Shown here: positions 34,951-44,863 of the stretch, one piece after another | Layout of the letters: each line of letters begins with the position of its first letter | Numbering within the stretch: the first letter of the stretch is position 1 | Assembly: GCA_963850995.1 (NCBI GenBank) | Contig: CAWKNQ010000016.1 | Coordinates: 124,001-188,000, forward strand | DNA: 64,000 bases | Source of the DNA: Gaiellasilicea sp963850995 | GTDB lineage: Bacteria; Actinomycetota; Thermoleophilia; Gaiellales; Gaiellaceae | Direction: 5' to 3' | Notes under the pieces: model-generated | What the model was told of the DNA's origin: nothing | Seen by the model: only the letters and a program-made list of their open reading frames with translations | Databases searched by the model: none | Position numbers and translations under genes: made by a program

Positions 34951-35430
34951 ATGAACGTCTCGATCACGGTCAACGGCGAACAGGTCTCCCGCGAGATCGA
35001 GCCGCGGCTGCTGCTCGTCCACTTCATCCGCGACACGCCCGGCCTCACCGGCACTCACTGGGGCTGCGACACGTCGAACTGCGGCGCCTGCGTCGTGCTG
35101 ATGGACGGGCAGCCGATCAAGTCGTGCACGACACTCGCAGCGATGTGCGAGGGGCACGAGATCCGGACGGTCGAGTCGCTCGAGGTCGACGGCCGGCTCG
35201 ACCCGGTCCAGCAGGGCTTCCACGAGCTGCACGCGCTCCAGTGCGGCTTCTGCACGCCCGGGATGCTGATGACCTCCCGCGCCCTGCTCGACGAGAACCC
35301 CGATCCGACCGACCAGGAGATCCGCACGGCGATCTCGGGTTCGATCTGCCGCTGCACCGGCTACAAGAACATCGTCGGCGCCGTCCGCTGGGCCGCCGAG
35401 TACGAAGCGACCGCGAAGCAGGAGGCCTAG
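34951..35430 (+). CDS. coxS: CO dehydrogenase small (2Fe-2S) subunit
   Basis: 159 residues. Two [2Fe-2S] clusters are marked by GCDTSNCGACVVLMDG with a later Cys (plant-ferredoxin type, near residues 39-59) and by QCGFCTPGM with SICRCTGYKNI (near residues 98-138). It relays electrons from the molybdenum centre to FAD. One base separates it from coxM and four from coxL. Confidence 0.96.
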   Translation: MNVSITVNGEQVSREIEPRLLLVHFIRDTPGLTGTHWGCDTSNCGACVVLMDGQPIKSCTTLAAMCEGHEIRTVESLEVDGRLDPVQQGFHELHALQCGFCTPGMLMTSRALLDENPDPTDQEIRTAISGSICRCTGYKNIVGAVRWAAEYEATAKQEA

Positions 35431-35434
35431 AGCA

Positions 35435-37820
<2,386 letters not shown>

Positions 37821-37830
37821 CGCGGACGCC

Positions 37831-38748
37831 GTGAGCGAGACCACGGGCGAGGCCGCCGGCGAGATCCGCCGGCTCGTCCCCGACATCGAGACGCTCGCGC
37901 GGCGACTCGCCGACATCGACTACCTCGTCGACGAGGGGCTGGCGACGTCGATGTTCCTCAGCCTGCGGCTGCCGCAGCCCCTGCTGCTCGAGGGCGAGGC
38001 CGGCGTCGGCAAGACCGAGGCCGGCAAGTCGCTGGCCGTCGTGCTCGACACGCCGCTGATCCGCCTCCAGTGCTACGAGGGGATCGACGTCGCCGAGGCC
38101 CTGTACGAGTGGAACTACCCGCGCCAGCTGCTCAGCATCCGCCTCGCCGACTCACGCGGCTCGGAGCTCGGCGAGGAGGAGCTCTTCGGTCCCGACTACC
38201 TGATCAGGCGTCCGCTGCTGCGTGCGCTCGAGCATCCCGGCCCGCGGCCGGCGGTGCTCCTGGTCGACGAGATCGACCGCGCCGACGACGACTTCGAGGC
38301 GTTTCTGCTCGAGTTGCTTGCAGACGCCAGCGTGACGATCCCCGAGATCGGCACGATCCGCGCGACCCATCCGCCGGTCATCGTGCTCACGTCCAACCGG
38401 ACCCGCGACCTGCACGACGCCGTCAAGCGACGCTGCCTCTATCACTGGATCCCTTACCCGACGCCGCAGCGCGAGGTCGAGATCGTGCGCCGCCGCGTCA
38501 AGGGATCGTCGGAGACGCTGGCGGTGCAGGTCGCGAACGCCGTCTCGCGGATGCGCGACAGCGACGTCCAGAAGCCGCCCGGAATCGCCGAGTCGATCGA
38601 CTGGCTCGCGGCGCTGAGCCTCCTCGGCGTCGAGCACCTCGACGCTGCGGCGGTCGATCGCACACTCGGGTCGGTGCTGAAGTACAGCGAGGACCAGGAG
38701 GTGATCCGCGCGGCCGGTCTCGAGCAGCTCGTGGGCGGCGGTGACTGA
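37831..38748 (+). CDS. coxD: MoxR-type AAA+ ATPase, CoxD-like
   Basis: 305 residues from GTG 37831 (an upstream in-frame GTG at 37801 is possible). Walker A GEAGVGKTEAGKSL, Walker B VLLVDEIDRADDDF and the sensor region VIVLTSNRTRDLHDAVKRR are intact. CoxD is the chaperone that helps build the Mo-S-Cu site of CO dehydrogenase, working with the VWA protein CoxE that follows with an eight-base overlap. Confidence 0.93.
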   Translation: MSETTGEAAGEIRRLVPDIETLARRLADIDYLVDEGLATSMFLSLRLPQPLLLEGEAGVGKTEAGKSLAVVLDTPLIRLQCYEGIDVAEALYEWNYPRQLLSIRLADSRGSELGEEELFGPDYLIRRPLLRALEHPGPRPAVLLVDEIDRADDDFEAFLLELLADASVTIPEIGTIRATHPPVIVLTSNRTRDLHDAVKRRCLYHWIPYPTPQREVEIVRRRVKGSSETLAVQVANAVSRMRDSDVQKPPGIAESIDWLAALSLLGVEHLDAAAVDRTLGSVLKYSEDQEVIRAAGLEQLVGGGD

Positions 38749-40072
38749 CTTCGGGGTCGAGACGATCGAGCTCGACCTGCCGCCGCTCGTGGCGGCTCTG
38801 AGCCGACGGCTGCACGACCGCGGCCTGCCGATCACCCCCGGCCGCTCGGCCGGCTTCGCACGGGCGCTCACGCTCGTCCGGCCGGTCTCGCGCCGGCGGC
38901 TGTACTGGACCGCGCGGGCTGTCTTCGTCTCCGACCCCGGACAGGTCGAGGCCTTCGACGCGGTCTTCTTCTCGGTCTTCGGCGGCCGGGTCGAGGACGC
39001 GGAGCCGGAGCCCGACACGGCCCGGCCGCTCGCCTCGTCCCAGGAGCACCCGCCGAAGGACGGGAAGGAGGGCGCGTCAGACCGTCGCGACCTCCGTGCG
39101 GGTGACGAGCGGGGCGAAGACGAGGACTCGGCGGAGGTGGACGCGCCGCTCGTCCTCGCCAGCGACGAGGAGCTGCTGGGAAGCAAGCGCTTCGACGCGC
39201 TCGAGCCCCACGAGCTCGCGCAGCTCTACCGCCTGATGTCGAGCCTCCAGCTCGCAACCCCGGAGCGGCGAACGCGCCGCTACGAGAAGGGTCGCCGCGG
39301 CGAGCACGTCGACCTGCGGCGGACGCTGCGCGCGAGCCTGCGCACCGGCGGCGACCCCATGCGCCTCGCCCGCCGGCGGAGGCGAGTGGCACGGCGGCGG
39401 CTCGTGCTGCTGTGCGACATCTCCGGCTCGATGGAGCCCTACGCGCGTGCCTACCTGCAGTTCCTGACCTGCGCCGCAGGGACAGGTCCCAACGCCGAGG
39501 CGTTCGTCTTCGCGACGCGGCTGACCCGCCTCACGCGCGCGCTCTCGTCGCGCAACCCGGAGCGCGCGATCCAGCGCGCAGCCGAGGCCGCGCCCGACTG
39601 GGCGAGCGGGACCCGGATCGGCGACGCGCTACAGGAGTTCAACGACCGGCACGGACGCCGTGGCATGGCCCGCGGCGCCGTCGTGGTGATCCTCTCCGAC
39701 GGCTGGGAGCGCGGCGACCCGAAGCTCGTGGGACGTGAGATGGCGCGGCTCGCGCGGCTGGCACACCGGATTGTCTGGGTCAACCCGCGCGTCGGCGCCG
39801 ACACGTTCTCCGTCCGCTCCGGAGGCATGGTGGCCGCGCTGCCGCACTGCGACGCGCTCGTGAGCGGCCACAGCTTCGAGGCGCTCGACGAGGTGGTGGC
39901 GGCGATCGGCGGCCGCCCCAACCCGCCCACCGAGCGCCGGGCCGACCCCGACCCCGAGGAGCCGGAGGCATGGGCGAGCGCGACCCCGGTCGCGGGCAGC
40001 TCCGTCGGGATGCCGAGCGGCCACGCCCCGTCCAGAGGCAAGACCACGCCCGGCTGGGTCACGGATGAGTGA
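38741..40072 (+). CDS. coxE: VWA-domain protein, CoxE-like
   Basis: 443 residues. The N-terminal half is helical with an acidic, low-complexity stretch (residues 85-140). The VWA domain begins VLLCDISGSMEPYARAYLQF, where DISGSM is the metal-ion-dependent adhesion site, and continues through GTRIGDALQEFNDRHGRRG and VVVILSDGWERGDP. MoxR/VWA pairs act together in metal-centre insertion; here the target is CoxL. The C-terminus is Pro-rich and ends in the overlap with the next gene. Confidence 0.92.
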   Translation: MTDFGVETIELDLPPLVAALSRRLHDRGLPITPGRSAGFARALTLVRPVSRRRLYWTARAVFVSDPGQVEAFDAVFFSVFGGRVEDAEPEPDTARPLASSQEHPPKDGKEGASDRRDLRAGDERGEDEDSAEVDAPLVLASDEELLGSKRFDALEPHELAQLYRLMSSLQLATPERRTRRYEKGRRGEHVDLRRTLRASLRTGGDPMRLARRRRRVARRRLVLLCDISGSMEPYARAYLQFLTCAAGTGPNAEAFVFATRLTRLTRALSSRNPERAIQRAAEAAPDWASGTRIGDALQEFNDRHGRRGMARGAVVVILSDGWERGDPKLVGREMARLARLAHRIVWVNPRVGADTFSVRSGGMVAALPHCDALVSGHSFEALDEVVAAIGGRPNPPTERRADPDPEEPEAWASATPVAGSSVGMPSGHAPSRGKTTPGWVTDE

Positions 40073-40262
40073 GACTCCCGCACCGAAGATCTGCATCTAT
40101 CCCGGCTGTGAGCGGCCGGCGGTGCCGCCCCACCCGCAGGGCGGTCCGCAGCCGGCCTTCTGCGACCTGGAGGAGCACAACGCGCTGACCGCGCACCAGG
40201 AGCGCCGGCGCCTTGCGAACTCGACCGACCCCACGACCAGGAGGGAAGAGGGCAATGGCTGA
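40065..40262 (+). CDS. Small Cys-containing protein in the cox operon
   Basis: 65 residues beginning MSETPAPKICIYPGCERPAV, with a third Cys in QPAFCDLEEHNALTAHQERR. The CxxxxC plus C/H pattern is that of a small zinc knuckle. Its ATG lies inside the end of coxE and its stop inside the next gene, so it is translationally coupled on both sides. Function unknown. Confidence 0.65.
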   Translation: MSETPAPKICIYPGCERPAVPPHPQGGPQPAFCDLEEHNALTAHQERRRLANSTDPTTRREEGNG

Positions 40263-40704
40263 CGAGGCGTATCGAGCGGTGTTTCTGCGTGTCCACCCGA
40301 CCGGCAAGATGGTGCTGAGCCTCACGACCGAGCCGGACGGAAACGAGGCCGCGTACGCGCAGCTCGTCGCGGACGAGCTGGGCGTCCCCGCACTGGACGT
40401 CAAGGTCGTTCCCGCAGACACGGACCGGTTCGGGAACGGGCACGGCTACAACACGAGCCCGTCCGACGGCACCCCTGCCGCGGTCACCGTCGCCGCCGAG
40501 AAGATTCGCGCCAAGGGCCTTTTGCTCGCAGCTGCGGCGCTGGAGACGTCGCCGGACGACCTCACGTGGGACAACGGCGCCTGGACGAGCGGCGACGGCT
40601 CCGATCCCACGCAGCTCAAGACGGTCGAGCAGGTCGCCCTCTACGCACACGGCAGCGGTCCCCTCCCGCCCGGGCTCGACGCGCAGGCCGTCTACCGGGA
40701 CTAA
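40255..40704 (+). CDS. Stand-alone CoxL-like domain protein
   Basis: 149 residues with GGAGGGAAGAG before the ATG. It aligns along its length with CoxL codons at about 36916-37330: RVHPTGKMVLSLTTEPDGNE against VHPSGKAVVSISAQTQGQGH, then QLVADELGVPALDVKVVPADTDR, ETSPDDLTWDNGAW and GLDAQAVY. It lacks the QGQGHE cofactor loop, the copper Cys and the catalytic Glu, so it cannot be an enzyme by itself. A scaffold, decoy or assembly factor for CO dehydrogenase is possible. Confidence 0.75.
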   Translation: MADEAYRAVFLRVHPTGKMVLSLTTEPDGNEAAYAQLVADELGVPALDVKVVPADTDRFGNGHGYNTSPSDGTPAAVTVAAEKIRAKGLLLAAAALETSPDDLTWDNGAWTSGDGSDPTQLKTVEQVALYAHGSGPLPPGLDAQAVYRD

Positions 40705-40853
40705 GAGCTCAATTCAAATCGCCGGGCCGCCCGGCGGCACGATCGCCGCGTCCTCAGTCGCCCCGATAGCTTCAGCTATCGAGGCTCCCTGCGTCCTTGC
40801 GCTCGCACCACCCGGAGCACCCCGGCGACGAAGCTCATTCTGAATCGAGCTCT
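40704..40853. repeat. 150-bp inverted-repeat element between convergent genes
   Basis: Ends AGAGCTCAATTCA (40704-40716) and TGAATCGAGCTCT (40841-40853) pair with one mismatch. Inside lie CGATAGC-TTCA-GCTATCG (40764-40781) and a GC-rich palindrome. Both neighbouring stop codons touch the element: the TAA of the CoxL-like gene on the left and the TAG of the YceI-SOD gene on the right. No ORF inside. It may be a mobile element remnant or a bidirectional terminator. Confidence 0.7.
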
Positions 40854-42006
40854 AATCGATCCCGTAGGCGCTGACCCAGTCGTTCACGACGGCCCAGTCC
40901 AGGTTGTCGAAGAACGCGTCGACGTAGGCGGCCCGGTCGGTCTGGAAATCGAGGAAGTACGCGTGCTCGTGGACGTCGAGGGCGACGAGAGGCGTGGCGT
41001 TCCAGCTCGGCGAGGCGTTCTCGGCGTCCCCGAGGGAGTTGAAGAGGCGACCCTCCTCCCAGTCGTACGCCGTCCAGGCCCAGCCGCGACCTGCAAGCGC
41101 CGTCGCCTGGAGATCGGCGCGCCAAGCCCCGACCGAGCCGAAGTCACGGGTGATGAGGTCGCCGATCGCGCCGGTCGGCTCGCCGCCTTCCCCGCCGAGG
41201 TGCTCGAAGTAGACCTCGTGGTTCTTGATCGCCCCGACCGCATATGAGAGCTCCACCTTCAGCGCCCGCAGCTCGGGGTCGTTCGCGCGGCCGAGCCCCG
41301 CGAGCCTGGCGAGGATCTCGTTGCGCTTCGCGACGTACCCCTGGTAGAGCGTGTGATGAGCGATCACGGACGTCCGCGAGATCCCCTCGAGCTCGAGTAG
41401 CGCGGGCTTGAGCTGACGCGATTCGATCCGCTCGTAGCCCGGCAGCGGTACCTCCACCCTCGGCTTCAGGCCGGTATCGATCGCCACCTCGACGTTGTCG
41501 GCGACCCGAAGCGCGCCGTACAGGGCGGAGTACGGCTTGATCCCCCAGTTGGACTGCTTGACGACGGCGCTACCCTCGAGCGTGCCGTCGTCTCGGACCT
41601 GGAGCACGAACGAGACCGGAGCGGTCTGGTCGAGGAGCGCCAACTCGCCTCGCACCCGCAGGAGGCGACCGTCGGCGCCCACCGCGTCCACCGTCGTCGA
41701 GCGGAACGCGATCGCTCCACGCTTCAGGACCTCGTCGTCGATCGTCTGGTGGATGTTCTCCTTGTCCTCGTCTTCGAGCGGCTGCATGCCGCCGGTGCCT
41801 TCACGCACGCGTAGGGACGCCGCATCTGCGTCGAGCACGATGCTCGTCTGCGCTGGGTCGTCGCCGATCTCGAGCGTCGCCTGCCAGGTGGTGACGTGGA
41901 TCAGGAGGTCGTGTCCTGCGGCCGCCGCGGCGCCCATACGCCCCGTCCTCACCGAGAGAGTGCCGTTCTCCGGGCCGAGTGTGTACGTGCCTGGCTGGAT
42001 CGGCAT
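40852..42006 (-). CDS. YceI domain fused to an Fe/Mn superoxide-dismutase-fold domain
   Basis: 384 residues without frame changes. The N-terminal part (1-180) is YceI-like: GTYTLGPENGTLSVRTGRMG, GHDLLIHVTTWQATLEIGDD and VVKQSNWGIKPYSALYGAL, a lipocalin-like barrel that binds isoprenoids or amphiphiles. The C-terminal part (about 190-384) has the dismutase fold with candidate metal ligands in VIAHHTLYQGY, AIKNHEVYFEHLGG and VALDVHEHAYFLDFQ, the last giving Asp and His. All four ligand positions appear kept. The start overlaps the stop of a small kinase. No signal peptide is visible. Confidence 0.88.
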   Translation of the reverse strand: MPIQPGTYTLGPENGTLSVRTGRMGAAAAAGHDLLIHVTTWQATLEIGDDPAQTSIVLDADAASLRVREGTGGMQPLEDEDKENIHQTIDDEVLKRGAIAFRSTTVDAVGADGRLLRVRGELALLDQTAPVSFVLQVRDDGTLEGSAVVKQSNWGIKPYSALYGALRVADNVEVAIDTGLKPRVEVPLPGYERIESRQLKPALLELEGISRTSVIAHHTLYQGYVAKRNEILARLAGLGRANDPELRALKVELSYAVGAIKNHEVYFEHLGGEGGEPTGAIGDLITRDFGSVGAWRADLQATALAGRGWAWTAYDWEEGRLFNSLGDAENASPSWNATPLVALDVHEHAYFLDFQTDRAAYVDAFFDNLDWAVVNDWVSAYGID

Positions 42007-42560
42007 CAGGCGAGCGAGACGGTCAGCCGGTCCCCCGCGTACGCCACGTCGCCGCCCAGCGCGCGCAGGAGCCGGACTGCGACCGCGGCCCCGAGGTCTT
42101 TCTGCTGCTCGCCCAGCACGATCGGAGCGGCGCTCTCGGTGACCGGCTCGAGCACGATCGCGGTTCCCTCGACCACGATGCGCGGCTCGACGCCGCCGTG
42201 GCGCGAGGCCGCGCGCACGAGCGCAGCGAGCGCCCGCTCGACGCCCTCGGCATCCACCTGCACCGGCGCTCCCGCCCCGCTCGCGTCCGGATCGGCCGCC
42301 CGCGCGAGCGCGAGCGAGTCGACCTCGCGCAGGACCGGCTCGTAGCGGCCGTTCTCGATCCGCGCGGCGAGCGAGAGCACGTCGAGCAGGCCGACGAGCT
42401 CCCCCGACGCAGCGTCGATCAGGCCCAGGTAGCGCGACACCTTCTCCGGCTCGAGCTGCTCGTGCCTGACGAGCGTCTTCGCGAACCCGTGCACCGTCGC
42501 GAGTGGAGTGCGGAGGTCGTGGCACGCGAGCGAGACCAGACTGGCAAAGTCGGAGGCCAC
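42006..42560 (-). CDS. Minimal histidine-kinase-like protein with degenerate ATPase part
   Basis: About 184 residues from GTG 42560. The dimerisation domain is clear: FASLVSLACHDLRTPLATVH with the phospho-His, and LIDAASGELVGLLDVLSLAAR. The following 100 residues are ATPase-like in length, but I see no N-box (NLxxNA) or G-box (DxGxG); only GAAVAVRLLRALGGDV recalls the family end. It may be a phosphotransfer or scaffold protein. Its stop overlaps the start of the YceI-SOD gene (TGATG). Confidence 0.65.
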   Translation of the reverse strand: MASDFASLVSLACHDLRTPLATVHGFAKTLVRHEQLEPEKVSRYLGLIDAASGELVGLLDVLSLAARIENGRYEPVLREVDSLALARAADPDASGAGAPVQVDAEGVERALAALVRAASRHGGVEPRIVVEGTAIVLEPVTESAAPIVLGEQQKDLGAAVAVRLLRALGGDVAYAGDRLTVSLA

Positions 42561-42580
42561 GGCGGTGCTAGCGTAACCGC

Positions 42581-43549
42581 GTGACGGAGCTGCCGTTCGC
42601 GACGCACGATCTCCAGGCCTCGATGCCGGAGGTGAGGCTGTCGCTGACGCGGGCGGGCGTGACCGGTGTGCAGAAGGCGGTGCGCGTGCGGCACGAGGGG
42701 CGCGAGACGGTGATGGCCGCCGAGATCGCGTGCACGGTCGATCTTGCGCACGAGCAGAAGGGCGTCCACATGTCCCGCTTCCCGGAGCTCTTCGAGGAGG
42801 CGATCGAGGCAGTCGTCGGCAGCGAGGCGCTGCACGTCGAGTCACTGGCCGAGCACATCGCCCGGCACATCGTCGGCCGGCAGCGAGCGCTCCGCGCCGA
42901 GGCCAGGATCACGGCCCACTGGCCGGTGCGGCGGACGACGCCGGTGAGCAAGCTCTCGACGCAGGAGATGGTCTCGCTCGTCGGGATCGCCGCGGCGACG
43001 ACCGAGCGCGTGCGCCGCGTCGTCGGCGTCGAGGCGACCGGGATCAACGCCTGCCCGTGCGCGCAGGGGCTCGTCCGCGGGCGGGCGGCCGAACGGCTCG
43101 CGGAGGCCGGGTACGAGGACGTCGACCGGATCCTCGACCTCGTCCCGCTCGCGACGCACAACCAGCGCGGCAAGGGCACGCTCTATGTCGGCACGGACCG
43201 GCAGCTGGATGCGAACGATCTCGTCACGATCGTGCAGGGATCGATGAGCGCACCGGTGTACGAGCTCCTCAAGCGCCCGGACGAGCTCTTCGTCGTCGAG
43301 CACGCCCATCTCCAGCCGCGCTTCGTCGAGGACTCCGTCCGGCTCTCGCTCAAGGGGGCGCTCGAGGCGATGCCGGAGCTCGCCGACGGCGACTTCCTCT
43401 ACGCCCGTCAGGTCAACTTCGAGACGATCCACGCCCACGACGTGCTCGCGGAGCGCGAAGGGACGGTCGGCGAGCTCCGCGGCGAGCTCGACTCTGGCAC
43501 GCCCGCCGAGCGGCATACGTCGCTCTCCGCCTGGCTGGCCGCAGCTTGA
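42581..43549 (+). CDS. folE2: GTP cyclohydrolase I, FolE2/MptA type
   Basis: 322 residues from GTG. The family signature is seen in TCTVDLAHEQKGVHMSRFPE-like text around residue 50 (VDLAHEQKGVHMSRFPELF), ATGINACPCAQGLVRGRAAE with the conserved Cys pair near residue 155, and PLATHNQRGKGTLYVG. The enzyme makes dihydroneopterin triphosphate from GTP for folate and can work with several metals, useful when zinc is short. Divergent from the minimal kinase across 20 bases. Confidence 0.92.
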   Translation: MTELPFATHDLQASMPEVRLSLTRAGVTGVQKAVRVRHEGRETVMAAEIACTVDLAHEQKGVHMSRFPELFEEAIEAVVGSEALHVESLAEHIARHIVGRQRALRAEARITAHWPVRRTTPVSKLSTQEMVSLVGIAAATTERVRRVVGVEATGINACPCAQGLVRGRAAERLAEAGYEDVDRILDLVPLATHNQRGKGTLYVGTDRQLDANDLVTIVQGSMSAPVYELLKRPDELFVVEHAHLQPRFVEDSVRLSLKGALEAMPELADGDFLYARQVNFETIHAHDVLAEREGTVGELRGELDSGTPAERHTSLSAWLAAA

Positions 43550-43552
43550 CTT

Positions 43553-44158
43553 CTACGCCGCCGCGCTGCGGCGGCGGAGCGAGAAACGGCTCTCCGTGCC
43601 GGCGCGGAGCCGCCCGATGTTGGCGCGGTGGAGGACGAGCACGGCGACAGCCGCGATCGCGGCGAACGCGATCACGGGCCACGGCTCGCCGAGGACGAGC
43701 CCGACGAACGGGAGCGCGACCGCCGTCGCCATCGACGCCAGAGAGGCGTACCGCGAGGCGAGAAAGACGACGACCCAGATCACGAGAGCGATCGCCCCGA
43801 GCAGCGGCGCGACGCCGAGGAGTGTTCCGCCTCCGGTCGCCACCGACTTGCCGCCGCGCTGGAAGCGGAGGAACAGGGGCCGCCAGTGGCCCAGCATCGC
43901 CGCGCCGCCGGCGAGGACACCGGTCAGCTCGCCGACAAGAAGCGTGCCGACGAGCGCGGGCACGAAGCCCTTGGCCACGTCGAGCACGACGATCGGGAGC
44001 CCGTACGAGCGCCCGTAGGTCCGCCAGACGTTGGTCGCGCCGATGTTGCCGCTGCCGACGCGGCGGATGTCCTCGCCCTTCCCGAGCCGTACGAGCCAGT
44101 ACCCGAACGGCATCGACCCCAGCAGGTAGCCGCCGAGGACGACGAGGGCCGAGGTCAT
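43553..44158 (-). CDS. plsY: Glycerol-3-phosphate acyltransferase PlsY
   Basis: 201 residues with five membrane helices. The three PlsY motifs are present: GYLLGSMPFGYWLVRLGKGEDIR near the N-terminus with RVGSGNIGATNVWRTYGR (motif 1), RFQRGGKSVATGGGTLLG (motif 2) and the late HRANIGRLRAGTE (motif 3). It transfers acyl groups from acyl phosphate to glycerol 3-phosphate at the membrane, the first step of phospholipid synthesis. Confidence 0.94.
   Translation of the reverse strand: MTSALVVLGGYLLGSMPFGYWLVRLGKGEDIRRVGSGNIGATNVWRTYGRSYGLPIVVLDVAKGFVPALVGTLLVGELTGVLAGGAAMLGHWRPLFLRFQRGGKSVATGGGTLLGVAPLLGAIALVIWVVVFLASRYASLASMATAVALPFVGLVLGEPWPVIAFAAIAAVAVLVLHRANIGRLRAGTESRFSLRRRSAAA
43556..43576. 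terminator. Hairpin at the convergent ends of folE2 and plsY
   Basis: CGCCGCCGC and GCGGCGGCG pair perfectly around GCT. The stem lies seven bases past the folE2 stop and within the last codons of plsY, so it can end transcription from the left. Confidence 0.55.
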
Positions 44159-44164
44159 CGTCAG

Positions 44165-44776
44165 CTACTTGAGCGGGATCTGGTACTTCGAGACCCACTC
44201 GTTCACGACGGCCCAGTCCAGGTTGTGGAAGAAGGCGTCGATGTAGGCGCCGCGGTCGGTCTGGAAGTCGAGAAAGTAGGCGTGCTCGTAGACGTCGAGC
44301 GCGACGAGCGGGGTGGCGTTCCAGATCGGGTAGGTGTTCTGGGCGTCGCCGACGTAGTTGAAGAGGCGACCCTCGTCCCAGTCGTACGCGGTCCAGGCCC
44401 AGCCGCGGCCGGCCATCCCGGTCGCCTTGAGATCGGCGCGCCACGTGTCGACGGAGCCGAAGTCGCGCCTGATCAGGTCGCCGACCGGGCCCGTCGGGTC
44501 GCCGCCGTCGCCGCCGAGGTGCTCGAAGTAGACCTCGTGATTCTTGATCCCGCCGACCGCGAAGGAAAGGTCGACCTTGAGCGCGCGGAGCTCCGAGTAG
44601 ACCTGGTTCGCGGCGCCTGCGTCGACGCCGCCGAGCTTCGAGAGGATCTCGTTCCGCTTCGTCACGTAGCCCTGGTAGAGCTTGTAGTGGGCTTCGATCG
44701 ACGCGCGCGAGATCCCGTCGAGCTCCAGCAGGGCCGGCTTCAGCTCGCGGGGCCTGATCTCCTCATAGCTCGACAT
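44165..44776 (-). CDS. Divergent Fe/Mn superoxide-dismutase-fold protein
   Basis: 203 residues after GGAGGT and ATG. Close in sequence to the C-terminal domain of the YceI-SOD fusion: LKPALLELDGISRASIEAHY, KNHEVYFEHLGGDGGDPTGP, GWAWTAYDWDEGRLFNYVG and VALDVYEHAYFLDFQTDRG. Candidate metal ligands are the His of IEAHY, the His of KNHE, and the Asp and His of DVYEHAYF. The usual HHxKHH stretch of true SODs is replaced by HYKLYQGY. It is divergent from canonical sodA across 87 bases. Confidence 0.88.
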   Translation of the reverse strand: MSSYEEIRPRELKPALLELDGISRASIEAHYKLYQGYVTKRNEILSKLGGVDAGAANQVYSELRALKVDLSFAVGGIKNHEVYFEHLGGDGGDPTGPVGDLIRRDFGSVDTWRADLKATGMAGRGWAWTAYDWDEGRLFNYVGDAQNTYPIWNATPLVALDVYEHAYFLDFQTDRGAYIDAFFHNLDWAVVNEWVSKYQIPLK

Positions 44777-44863
44777 CCGTACCTCCACAGTTTTCGACGG
44801 CGACTCGGCGGGAACGGCGCGGAGCATATCCTCCCGTCCAGTTTCCGAGACGAAGGAGTCGCG

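Noticed and set aside
39479..39490. GGGACAGGTCCC palindrome inside coxE, similar to part of the REP
   Set aside because: Only the 12-base core is similar, it encodes conserved VWA-domain residues, and the second arm is missing.
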